DNA of 20,396 nt from Saccoglossus kowalevskii (lineage: Eukaryota > Hemichordata > Enteropneusta > Harrimaniidae), in contig NW_003109095.1 of the NCBI RefSeq assembly GCF_000003605.2, positions 119,356-139,751 of the forward strand, given 5' to 3'. Numbering within the stretch: position 1 is the first letter of the stretch; each line of letters opens with the position of its first letter. A program made the position numbers and the translations under genes. Under the pieces are notes generated by a model, which made no database searches, was not told the DNA's origin, and saw only the letters and a program-made list of their open reading frames with translations. Below, piece by piece: positions 1-8,750 of this stretch.

Positions 1-87
1 ATAGTTTCACTGTAAATAAAATGGTCCGGTCAGTTTTCTAAAATATGTTTATTGATTGTTTCTCATAATATGTAGTTGGAAATGCAC

Positions 88-657
88 TTGGAATTCAAGT
101 ACCTATGGAATATGAGCACTTTGAATTAAAGTACTTATGGCATATGGGCACTTTGAATTCATTTAGTTGTGACATAAAGGGCACTTTAAATTCAAATACT
201 TACGGCATAAAGAGTACTTTGAATTCAAGTACGTGTTGCATAAGGGCACTTTGAATTCAAATACGGCATAAAGAGCACTTTGAATTCAAGTACTTATGGC
301 ATAAGAGAATTTTGAATTCAAATAAATACGGCATAAAGAACTTTGAATTCAGCTACTTACGGCCTGAAGAGTACTTTGAATTCAAGTACTTATGGCATAA
401 GGGCACTTTAAATTCAGACACTTACGGCATAAAGAGCACTTTTTTGAATTCAGGTACTTACGACTTTGAATTCAAACACTTACGATATTACCAGTATTTT
501 GAATTCATTTACTTTTGACATAAATGGCACTTTAAATTCAAATACTTACGGCATAAAGAGTACTTTGAATTCAAGTACTTATGGCATAAGAGCACTTTTA
601 ATTCAAGTACTTATGGCATAAGAGCACTTTGAATTCAAATAAATACGGCATAAAGAG
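88..657. repeat. EcoRI-site minisatellite, about 18 units of 32-33 bp
   Basis: The motif ACTTTGAATTC followed by a GTACTTATGGCATAAG-like stretch recurs about every 32 bp. The GAATTC or its variants start near 91, 123, 155, 188, 221, 253, 282, 314, 345, 378, 410, 446, 468, 501, 534, 568, 600 and 631. Two main variants alternate: one with AAGTACTTATGGCATAAG and one with AAATACTTACGGCATAAAG. A third, rarer variant with a TTGTGACATAAA-like core occurs at 155 and 501, and the block of variants around it is nearly repeated 346 bp later, so the array has a higher-order period. The spacing and divergence fit a eukaryotic minisatellite. There are no unique spacers, so it is not a CRISPR array. Confidence 0.93.
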
Positions 658-690
658 CGTGAACTAGTAGATGTCATTTCGTTCAAATCG

Positions 691-1256
691 GTCACCTGGT
701 GGCCGTATAAAAAATATGACACACGACGCAAACTATTGTGAGAACTGGCTTATACAATCCTCGGTACGTAATAGCTAGAGAGAAGCTTCGCCTCGCAAGA
801 TGGCAACGAATTTGCCATTCGTACAGGGCCCCGGTAATATGTCATCTTGTACCGTAATCCCTGAGGTTCGCTTGACGCAATTGACAAGATACTGCATGAA
901 TAAACCTCACAGCGCCAAAATACACAAATTCTACCTATAATCGATATATTCTCGTTACATGTTCTTTTTATTTAAAGGGCGGTAGTCGTCGCGCCAAGCA
1001 TGCGAGAGATATACGGGTCTCACTATAAACAAAGATGGCGTCTTTTGCTGTTGCGTAGATCAACGAGTACAAACTGAGACGCTACCAAGCTTTAATTAGG
1101 TGTTTTTAGGTGATTGGAAGGTATCGAAGGATTCACCGGCGGCAGTTAGTGCAAGTCGCTCCCAGGTCAAACCTCATGCTTGTGATTTCCATTAGAAGAG
1201 CGCATTGGATTGTGGGTAAATCAATGTTTATCAACACAAATATCGCACATGCGCAG
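691..1256. promoter_or_regulatory. Promoter-like motif cluster
   Basis: Several animal promoter motifs lie close together. A CTCF-like or E-box site (CCACCAGGTGAC on the minus strand) is at 691-702. TATAAAAAA is at 706-714. AAGATGGC, a YY1-like motif, is at 797-804, and AAGATGGCG is at 1032-1040. ATTGG, an inverted CCAAT box, is at 1204-1208. CGCACATGCGCA at 1244-1255 matches the NRF1 consensus YGCGCAYGCGCR at 11 of 12 positions. About 90 bases after the TATA box an ATG in good Kozak context (800) opens a 46-codon frame ending at 940, with a possible GT donor at 834. No downstream exon was identified, so promoter activity is an inference. Confidence 0.3.
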
Positions 1257-1350
1257 CTCGACGACCAAAGCCCTTTGAAATTTAAGTCAACCAAATATTT
1301 GAACATGGTGTTTGGTGATTTCTGTGTCTACGTATTACCTTACAAATGAA

Positions 1351-2284
1351 GATGATGTAAGATAATAACTATAACCACCTCCAGAGTCAAGTATACGACT
1401 CTATTGAGACCATTTCACCTCGTATACACACTCGCTATCGCTCATGGTATACCCGCCTTTCGGGTGATTTTCCCTTATTAATGTGGTTGATCGTACCTTG
1501 GTTGAAGTAACGAAATTGGCATTTTGCCAATTAGACGAGTCCCTTGATGTGACATTACACTGGTATATAAAAAGGTGTATCCGGTAAACCCCATCAGAGA
1601 CAGTAGAACAAACAATGTAAAGGTAGTGAATTTCCATCGATCGCAGTAATCCGTCATCCTGAGAGTGTAATTTAACGTTGGTGACTGTTAGCGATATATA
1701 ATCTGAAGGGAAAAATACCAATTATGAAACATACGGGAAATTAATGCATCAAATATGATGGTGTGGGGATGAAACCGGTAGAGATTTGAACTAGCGCGAT
1801 TCATAATTATTCAATTATCATTAATTTTGCCTATTTTCATAGTCTGTGCGACCAATCGCCGCTTTCAATTGTGTGTGAAATCTGCTGATTGACCTTCTTT
1901 CAAAATACAGGTTTGAAATGCGCCTTGAGGCATTGTTCTTCGAACAATAATACTACTATCTATTTTTGTGTTGTTTTGTTAAAGTAAAATCGTGAGGTGA
2001 TTCAAATGCCGATGCACGTTTATCGACAAAGTAATTCGAACATATGTTGTACGTATGATTTTTTTTGTAAAAATTATTATTCGTTTTTATCCTCAAATGT
2101 GTGTATTGTTAACGTTGTCACCTCGATCGAGGAGAGCTTGGCTCACGGCGTTGTAAGAATTGTCGATGTTTACATTCGATCGTCGACTGCTCATTCAGAT
2201 ACAGCAATAAATTCAGCTATAGGGTTCACACCTGTAATTAAAAAAGAAGCTGACTGTATTACTTTGTAGTGACATTCTCGTAGA
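1351..2284. other. No recognisable gene
   Basis: Nothing coding can be supported here. The minus-strand open frame at 1401-1721 shows no domain I recognise. A short hairpin (AGAGTC ... GACTCT) lies at about 1383-1402. The stretch appears to be unique intergenic or intronic DNA. Confidence 0.5.
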
Positions 2285-2288
2285 ACTA

Positions 2289-3173
2289 ATTAAGGTAGAG
2301 ATGCAGGTTCGTGGGCACTTGGGAGTGATTTTTTTTTTTTTTTTTGCTTTTTATTATCCAAACAGTCTTGGCTATAGACTGTTAAAAATTGGTAGAATTG
2401 TGAATGGTGGAACATACTCAAAAAACGAAACAAACATTATCTCTTTTGAATGTTTAGCAAGGCTGTACATAAATAATAAAAAAGAAACACGGTGAAAAAA
2501 AGAAATGACGGAACCTCCATATTATGCACTACATTTAACTTTTAACAAAACGATAATACATTTAAATTTGGAACTGTTACAGCCATTTTAATTATGAGCA
2601 TTAGCAAACTTCTTACTGGGTGAATTGTTATGCAAATTAGCAATTATCTCAGCTTCTTTTCAGTGCACATCCCAGAACTTTTTAAAAAAAAATAGCTCCT
2701 AGACGCTTTGACCTTTTGTTTTGAAATTTTCACAAATGATTGACAATGTGTTTATCTTCAAAATGCCGTCGGCGCACTGTTTTTTGTTGAACAGTGTTAC
2801 AACAATCGTACAGACAACTAGCCTGGGTGTTAATTTATGCATAAACTGGAAGTAGTGAAATTTGAGCTACTGCCCTGCAAATTTGACAACTGGTAGACAG
2901 TTTTCAAGACGGCACTTTCTTCATAGTAAACAGATGTACCCATAAACCAATTTTGACAGGAAACAGAAGCATGGTTTAGAAGCTAATTTTTTTTAAATCA
3001 CTTTTGACCAAAAAAGCACATTTTTGTGTCCATAAAAAAAATACTAACAAAATTTTTAAATTCATACAATAAGCTTTCCGAAAATATATAGTTTTATGGA
3101 CGAGGGAGGTCATCTTGGTTTTCTAATTAACTAATTAAAATACCTGTCAGGTAAACTGTATCTCTACCTTAAT
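2289..3173. mobile_element. Non-autonomous DNA transposon candidate, 885 bp
   Basis: The left end reads ATTAAGGTAGAGATGCAG and the right end is its near-exact reverse complement (CTGTATCTCTACCTTAAT), giving terminal inverted repeats of about 18-20 bp with one mismatch in the first 18. Both outer flanks are ACTA (2285-2288 and 3174-3177), which fits a 4 bp target-site duplication. Alternatively the TTAA inside each end could be the duplicated target, as in piggyBac-type elements, with GGTAGAGAT as the terminus. The interior is AT-rich with a run of T at about 2330-2345 and has no recognisable transposase, so the copy would depend on an enzyme from elsewhere. The superfamily is not assigned. 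Confidence 0.68.
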
Positions 3174-3177
3174 ACTA

Positions 3178-4990
3178 TAAAGATGAGTATTGATTGTTTC
3201 CATCCACATTCCATCTTTATACACTGAAGTTAGTAAAGGCGTGGGTAATGTACTACACGTCGTGTAATTATAACTGTAATGTTACCAGGTATATATCGTA
3301 AGTTTGTATGAATCACAGAGACTTTGATAAAGTTGTAATCAGTCATCTGTCTCCGACGGCAATACCATTTCTGTCATGTTTTTCAGTGAGAAAAAGGCAT
3401 ATCAGGTGTCAAATATAATTGGCTAGTTGTCAACAAGATTCCAGTCGGTCATTGGTTAGCGACCATCTTGAAGATCAAACACCTTGAATCTTTATGATCG
3501 GCGAATATAAGTTCTCGGTCATAAACATCCCGCACACTTGCGATCCGAGTATGCGATCAAATCGTATAAGCCAGTTGTAGTCGTAGAAACTAATCTAATC
3601 AACAGACTCTTAAAATGCTGGAAAATTCGGACAAACGGGTATTCAATGTCCATAACCAGTGGCGTTACGACATCAATTGAATCAGCGACAAAGCCCCAAA
3701 TAGGGTTGCGAAGTGCTCGCTTAAAATTGTATTATTTTACCCATGGATTTAGAGACTTTGTTTAAATTCTTGGTCAGTGTTTGAATGTACTGCCGATTGA
3801 AATAGCTGTAGTATCCATGCAACACCCTCAGACTGCAGTTGGGAGTATGAACATTCGAGACAATCCATTTTTTTCGGTGGGATAGATGTGGTAGCAAAGT
3901 ACAAAGCCTGTAGTAGAATGCTACTCACGAATTTGTTAGCGCATATAGCAGTGACGTAATTTCCTGATAAAAATAAAATATGTCTACAATTATTCGTTTT
4001 AGTATTAGTCAACATATGTCAACTTATTATAGTTCCACGACAAATCTGTTGAAATAATATGCATAAATGTCTTTTTAATAGCTGTTTGCATATACCAAAA
4101 TGAATACATTTCGTTGTTAAAAAATCACTAAAAAATTGTCATTTTTAAAAACTAAAATCGAAAAGTGCCTTGTAATACACATACATATTTCGCCATATGT
4201 CACTGAATATTGTGATATATTGAGATATATCATTGACATAAAACAGGGATAAAATGCTAATTTCACTGTAATTTATTGATCGATTCTTTCTGAACTTAGT
4301 ACGTTGACCCCATATTTTCATTTCATTGTCTTCATCATTGTAACGTAGTATATCAAATATGTAACATTATATAATACCAGTATATTGGTGGTGTTATTCC
4401 ACCCAGTTTATTTCACAGCTGTGCTTTCAATGGGCCAATTACAAACTCGTTGTTTTATTTATCCAAAGTGTACATGACCCTGTAATATAAATGACGTTGA
4501 CGCATTGACGCTGCGGGATGGCGTCCTTTCTACGCCAATATGACGCATATTGCGCAAAAAGTGCCGGGAGTTTGTTGGACTCTTCAAACGTTTCGAAGTC
4601 AATCGTCGACCGGCACGTATTTTACGGATATAATAGTTTCAGTGATTTCTTTACTAAATAATTATAAATGTAACTTTGAAAATATTGTAGAAATAAACTG
4701 GCCCCAAAATTGTGTAAATCCACAAACAGTTTACGCTGCTAGTTACTGGTTTGGAAGGCGTTTTCCGCGTGATTCATGTTCTATTTCATGCTAGTTGCAA
4801 CCTGATATTGCGCGTGAAATTTCGAACTTCAAACAAAAATGTTATTATTATTATGTGTTAGGTTAATCTCTTCCAACAATTGAATTATGTATGACATTAA
4901 TATTGTATTTACTAAACAATATTTCACTAAAATATGTGATTAATAAGCAACTTAAATTGTAAAAAGAAGTACTAAGTTCCGTGTATAAAC
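3178..4990. other. Long non-coding stretch with small palindromes
   Basis: No gene is supported. Visible structures are a palindrome TACACG-T-CGTGTA at 3254-3266, a hairpin TGATATAT/ATATATCA with a 4-base loop at 4213-4232, a hairpin TGGCGT/ACGCCA at about 4519-4537, a palindrome AATATG-ACG-CATATT at 4537-4551, and a C/EBP-like ATTGCGCAA at 4549-4557. The open frames at 3538-3765, 3749-4015 and 4540-4794 show no known domain and are of a length expected by chance. Confidence 0.5.
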
Positions 4991-4995
4991 ACTAG

Positions 4996-5260
4996 TGTAA
5001 AAAGGCGGCGCTATTTTGGCCCCAATCGGCTAGTAAGGCGTCAGGCACAGGTTTGTGCTGAGACAGCACTTCCTGTGACGACACAACGGCGTTCACGTAG
5101 TCAGTAAACGGTCAGGAAGGTCATCTTTTGTTATACTAGTTTTGTTTACACTGTCCTATTTACTGTAGACTGTGGTTTCGTTTCCACGCGGAATAAAATA
5201 AGTTTGTATTTAATTTGAACTGTGTTGTGTGTGTGTATTTTTTTGCGCATTCAGTGTACA
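4996..5260 (+). mobile_element. Solo LTR candidate, 265 bp
   Basis: The block starts TGTA and ends TACA, the short inverted TG...CA ends expected of a long terminal repeat. It is flanked by ACTAG on the left (4991-4995) and ACTAT on the right (5261-5265), an imperfect 5 bp target-site duplication with four of five bases the same. A polyadenylation signal AATAAA sits at 5192-5197, followed by a GT-rich tract, as in the R/U5 part of an LTR on the plus strand. No second copy was found in the window. Its orientation is opposite to the neighbouring BEL element, so it is unlikely to be that element's LTR. Confidence 0.45.
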
Positions 5261-5399
5261 ACTATATACTGTTTTTATAAATATTCATGTTCAAGGGCCA
5301 TAATCATGATATTATAGTAGATGCAAGTCAACTCTATTGTCTATATACTGGCAACATTTACCAGCATTCCTTGGTAAATAATTAGGCAGCACTGGTTAG

Positions 5400-5923
5400 C
5401 CAGGCCGGTTCTCCTCTGTTTTATTGAGATATGGTGGTCCATTTTTCCACCTACCACTTCCAATAATCTTACTTGCCGTGAGTACTCGGGAGACATCATT
5501 GGCAGGGTTATTTGTAGAATTAATGTCGCTACTGAATTTGGGCAGAGTGCTCGTGGATCTTGGAAACGCGATTGGCTAAACAAGTTTGAAACCTTACTGC
5601 AATACAATGGTGCTGTCAGTCCAGAAGAATGTCTCTGAAATGGGTAGTTCGAAGTGATGTTTAATAACCTGATCTAACTCTGTTGCAACTACAACCGCAA
5701 GTCGCTCTGAACGTGGAATACTTGTTGGTTTGAGAGGTGCTAATCTGTTCTTTGATATCATTAATTGACATTCATTGTTGTTTTTGGTATATGAGACTGC
5801 TTCATATGCTACCTCAGAAGTATCAGAAAAGTGGTGCAGCTGCTCAATTGGTGAGGCGATGGGAAAAGTTGGGCACAGGCATCTTGGAATAGTTAGATAG
5901 GATAGCACGGGTAAATCAGACAT
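5400..5923 (-). pseudogene. pol: BEL/Pao RNase H-like domain, end of the copy
   Basis: The open frame at 5594-5923 contains HHFSDTSEVAYEAVSY, RLAPLKPTSIPRSERLA and FWTDSTIVL, which match the BEL/Pao RNase H region with its Asp, Glu and Asp in order. A stop follows VLQ at once. The match continues in other frames with NRVSKIHEHSAQIQ (about 5525-5570) and GSGRWKNGPPYLNKTEENRP (about 5405-5465), the conserved segment that precedes the integrase zinc finger. Nothing similar to integrase is seen below about 5400, so the copy ends there. Confidence 0.88.
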
Positions 5924-5934
5924 TTATCTATGCC

Positions 5935-6652
5935 ATAGCCCTGCTATTTCAGTGGGAATTTTTTCTTCCCAGTCTAGTTGTGTCTACACAACTCTTGGAA
6001 TATTGCCTTTGTCTTAAACATAAAAGGACTTGCAAAAAGGGTCATAGATGGAGCTTGTAATAATAGCACTCCTCTTTTCGTAATTTGTTTGTCTGCTACT
6101 TTAGCACTAAATGTGAAGCAGTTCTTTCCAACATTCCGAAGAACACCTAATATTCGCTCATATGGTAGATCATCTTTGTCAAGTTTCAGTTTGTGTAATA
6201 ACGTTGCTCATTCATTGGTTGGTATAGATCTCATTACGTTCTTTGGGGTTGCTAAGCCACTTTGTAAGCTTAAAACCTCCACGAACTAACATCTCCCTCA
6301 ATTCGGCTGCAAGTTGGATGGCAGTATCTTCTGTATGTACTGATTTTAGGAATCATCTACATAGTAATTTGCTTGAGTGTTGTATTTGTGAGTTTGCTGG
6401 AGTCGTTTCGATTGTCCTCAGCCACCTTTTAATATGTGAAGGCTGCAGCGCTAGGACTCCACACACCCCCAAATAGATGAGTGGCTGTACTATAGTGTTT
6501 TGGTTGTTTATCAGGATCATTGTCTTTCCACCATGGAAAACAATGTACATCTCTCTCATAAGCTGGCACTTTAACTTGGTTTAACATGCCTTCAACGTCG
6601 ACATTTATAGCAATAGGTTCTTGGCGGAACTTGAGCAGCACCCCAATAGGTG
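5935..6652 (-). pseudogene. pol: BEL/Pao reverse transcriptase, palm to connection
   Basis: Downstream of the inserted element the minus strand resumes with GVLLKFRQEP, then VDVEGMLNQVKVP carrying the first catalytic Asp, then WWKDND and HLFGGVWSP. After a stop, AEDNRNDSSKL follows. The YVDD box with the other two catalytic Asp residues is preserved at 6352-6363, but out of frame and just past a stop. Next come LREMLVRGGFKLTKWLSNPKERNE and LPYERILGVL, typical of the connection between RT and RNase H, with more frame changes. All three catalytic Asp codons survive although the gene is broken. Confidence 0.9.
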
Positions 6653-7004
6653 ATTTTCCGTACAATTGCGAGATCTCGCGAGATGCATGAAAGACGCGCG
6701 TCGAACGTCTGCCGCAAAAATCGAACGATTTGATTTTGAACTCGAATTTCCTTATTTCGTAGCTCACACCGACCGGTCAATCTTCGACAGAGGAATATTG
6801 CTTCCGAATACCCTTACTTAATCGAAATTGGCTATCATCAAATGTGGACAGCACATTATTAAGCATGGAAATGTCCCCAAAATACTTTCGCGTTTGTCGA
6901 ATCCCACGCGATGTTTGACGCCACTACGACGCTATGACCTTTGTTTGTCCTGTTTTAAGTTCGATTTCACGCATAACGCGTGATTCTCGCAGTGTACGGA
7001 AAAT
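6653..7004. mobile_element. 352 bp TIR element inserted in the BEL RT
   Basis: The left end ATTTTCCGTACAATTGCGAG and the reverse complement of the right end ATTTTCCGTACACTGCGAG are almost the same, and the match continues imperfectly (CGCG, ATGC, TGAAA, CGAAC) for about 45-50 bases. The block splits the BEL RT between its LTNKLI and GVLLKFRQEP motifs, which are adjacent in the family. The RT similarity resumes on both sides, so the insertion came after the BEL copy landed. A short AT or TA duplication is possible, but the target-site duplication cannot be fixed by eye because outer bases (AATAG/CTATT) also pair. No transposase is present. Confidence 0.8.
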
Positions 7005-7377
7005 GGTCTATTAGCTTATTAGTAAGATAGGGGCCTTGATTGACACAGTCGTTCAGTGACGTGCCTTGATTGACACAGTCGTTCAGTGACGTGCCTTGAT
7101 TGACACAGTCGTTCAGTGACGTGCCTTGATTGACACAGTCGTTCAGTGACGTGCCTTGATAACGAGCAGAACAGTCATAAACTACACAGACTTTGTTTGG
7201 TTTGCTGGGATGCAATACTGGGTGATACGGTAAGTATTTCAAATCGGAGTCTTTATTCAGTTGCCTTCCAAACAGATCCAGGCGATGCTTAGCCATAGCA
7301 TTGTTTTTTGGTAGATGGGCGTTTTTTGAATGGAATAGAAAAGGTGTAGTTGCCTGCTTCTTCAAATGTTTGTTCAT
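7005..7377 (-). pseudogene. pol: BEL/Pao reverse transcriptase, N-terminal part
   Basis: This 120-codon stretch contains [19 protein letters not shown] followed by [14 protein letters not shown], the conserved BEL/Pao RT fingers region (family pattern YLPHHPV...RVVFDASAK...SLND). The [10 protein letters not shown] segment is then repeated in frame four times by a 30 bp tandem repeat before GPYLTNKLI, which is the next conserved block and normally occurs once. The reading frame then runs into the terminal repeat of the inserted element at 7004. The residues are otherwise well conserved, so this part of the copy is less eroded than Gag. Confidence 0.9.
7033..7160 (-). repeat. Perfect 30 bp tandem repeat inside the RT
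   Basis: A 30 bp unit beginning GCCTTGATTGACACAG on the plus strand occurs four times without a mismatch (7033, 7063, 7093, 7123), followed by 8 bp of a fifth copy. On the coding strand each unit adds ten residues, [10 protein letters not shown], so the frame is kept. The identity of the four copies contrasts with the decay around them and points to a recent or homogenised expansion, or to a short-unit assembly artefact. Confidence 0.97.
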
Positions 7378-7399
7378 TCCATAATCTCACCACTTGCTC

Positions 7400-7960
7400 A
7401 TTAGTGACTCATAACAAGTTGTTGGCATATGCAGGGTCATCCAGCTTCCAGAATTTCATAATAGCATGATGTATGGTGTTGTCAGTGTGGATGTTGAGTG
7501 TCCAGTCAAGTGCAGTCAAAGTAGCATAAGGTCCTCCAGAGTTTCCATGACATAACTCTCTCAGGAAAGTATATCAAGTTGCTCAAGTCCAATCACTAGG
7601 TAAACTTCATCAGATAGATCAATGTCTGGTAAGAAAACTTCATCTGCAATCTCTTGTATATGTGACCATCGAGACAACTCATCTGATGAAACTAGACTGA
7701 AATTTAGGTCATCTTGCTAAAAGTTCTGACGTTTGGTGTCCTCAACCTGTAAATATCCTGCATTGATGCTCATATTCTTAGCTTCAAGGGTGCTTCTAAA
7801 GCTCACCTTGTGTGTCTTCAACCTAGAGCTTGAATTAACCCTCTACAGCAGAATGTTCCATTAGATCCATTGTTCAACAGAGCATAAACATTCATTGAGG
7901 GCTTTTTGCGTGGGTTCGAGAACACAACTGGTAGAATTGTGTGATTTTGCCACGTCTAGG
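7400..7960 (-). pseudogene. pol: BEL/Pao aspartic protease region, active site altered
   Basis: After the zinc knuckles the minus strand encodes a segment ending VYALLNNGSNGTF. This aligns with the BEL/Pao protease active site, which in the family reads ALLD-x-GS. The catalytic aspartate position is Asn here (NNGS, 7863-7874). Further on, LPDIDLSDEVYLVIG (about 7575-7630) matches the conserved C-terminal half of the domain, and GPYATLTALDWTL (about 7490-7530, another frame) matches the GPYA-to-GWTL segment that links protease to RT. Stops and frame changes separate the pieces. The enzyme would have cleaved the Gag-Pol polyprotein, and this copy cannot. Confidence 0.75.
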
Positions 7961-8079
7961 GTCAAGAGACTTTCGGGTAGAATTAACATGGATAACTTGT
8001 GAATGTTCATGGCAATTGGTCCACTCCTAGTAGCTTGGTTGGATAGTTGGTTGGTTGTGGTTATGATTGTTGTTGTTCT

Positions 8080-8280
8080 CTAATATGGTAGAATGAAGCC
8101 AACGTTGTGTTTTTTACCACATCCAGCCATCTTGCATGCCCAGTTGCCTGTACATAACTCACTGTTGTGACCCTTCATGAAGCAATTGAAACACAGTTTT
8201 GTTTGTCGTGCAAATGTTATACACCTCTCGAAAAGTGGAGCATTGGCTATGGTAATGTCCCTCACTACATTTAGAACATT
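8080..8280 (-). pseudogene. gag: BEL/Pao nucleocapsid zinc knuckles
   Basis: Three zinc-binding motifs follow one another, a hallmark of BEL/Pao elements. The first, CSKCSEGHYHSQC (CX2CX3HX4C), is at 8240-8278. The second, CFNCFMKGHNSELC (CX2CX4HX4C), is at 8152-8193. The third begins CKMAGCGKKHN just after it. All ligands of the first two knuckles are present. The first is in a different frame from the other two, so a frameshift lies between them near 8220. The role in a live element would be binding the retrotransposon RNA inside the particle. Confidence 0.88.
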
Positions 8281-8339
8281 TGATACTTAAAGTTGCCTTA
8301 CGTCAGGTAGCCTTAGCATCAGTTGATGTCTTTGTTGCA

Positions 8340-8745
8340 ATAGATGCTAAACGTATGTGAACTTGAGAAGAAACCATATCCAAGTAGATTGCCAAAAACT
8401 GGATCTGCTCTTTTATCTGCCTCAGTTTCAACCATATCCAATACATCGTCAAGCTTTGGTAGACGTCAAGACTCTGTTATTTTAAAGTTTATTGTCAACC
8501 ATCTTCGTTTCAGATCATCAGGCAATTCCTCAACTATACTTCGCAGTGTGCTTCCAGAAAATCTGACTCATCCTCACCATCAATGGCTCGCAGTGTATGC
8601 CTACAGCTGTGTAAGGTATCAGCAAAACTTCGTAACTGGTCATTAATTGTAATCTCCTTGAGGACTTAGTTTACCCATGCTTGAACTATTGTGTATGGGT
8701 TACCAAAACGCCTTCTCAGTAACATTGATAGCCTACAGATTATTG
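8340..8745 (-). pseudogene. gag: BEL/Pao Gag, capsid-like part, broken
   Basis: Minus-strand fragments match the conserved core of BEL/Pao Gag: a segment around RRFGNPYTIVQAW (about 8690-8735), one with LRSFADTLHSC (about 8610-8645), one with ELPDDLKRRW (about 8505-8535), and one with LDMVETEADKRADPVFG (about 8395-8450). They lie in two frames and are separated by in-frame stops, including one just after the AWVN of the first segment and one inside the stretch before RLPKLDD. In a live element this region would form the capsid-like shell that packages the RNA. The plus-strand open frame over the same bases is a shadow. The N-terminal part of Gag above 8750 is not recognisable. Confidence 0.78.
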
Positions 8746-8750
8746 CTTAA

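Larger units (their letters stand above)
5341..8750 (-). mobile_element. Degenerate BEL/Pao LTR retrotransposon
   Basis: Reading the minus strand from high to low coordinates gives the BEL/Pao order: Gag with zinc knuckles, aspartic protease, reverse transcriptase, then RNase H. Similarity is scattered over all three minus frames with many stop codons and frameshifts, so the copy is dead. The RT is interrupted by an unrelated TIR element at 6653-7004 and carries a tandem expansion at 7033-7160. No integrase is recognisable after the RNase H region, and no flanking LTR pair was found, so the copy is truncated at its 3' end and probably at its 5' end. The family assignment rests on the three-part zinc-finger pattern, the spacing of the RT and RNase H motifs, and the domain order. 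Confidence 0.92.

Noticed and set aside
312-518. 68-codon open frame
   Set aside because: It lies wholly inside the minisatellite and is a product of the repeat unit.
88-657. Regularly spaced repeats resembling a CRISPR array
   Set aside because: The whole 32 bp unit is repeated with gradual divergence. There are no unique spacers, no cas genes, and the surroundings are eukaryotic.
1401-1721. 106-codon minus-strand frame
   Set aside because: No recognisable domain, no exon signals, and a length possible by chance.
1765-1800. tRNA-like B-box resemblance (GATTTGAACT)
   Set aside because: No box A, acceptor stem or cloverleaf could be formed around it.
4996-5260. The solo LTR as the 3' LTR of the BEL element
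   Set aside because: Its polyadenylation signal is on the plus strand while the BEL element is on the minus strand, and no matching copy lies at the BEL 5' side.
5978-6476. Plus-strand open frames across the BEL region
   Set aside because: Shadows of the minus-strand RT; no domain on the plus strand.
8344-8646. 100-codon plus-strand frame
   Set aside because: The complementary strand matches BEL/Pao Gag, so this is a shadow.
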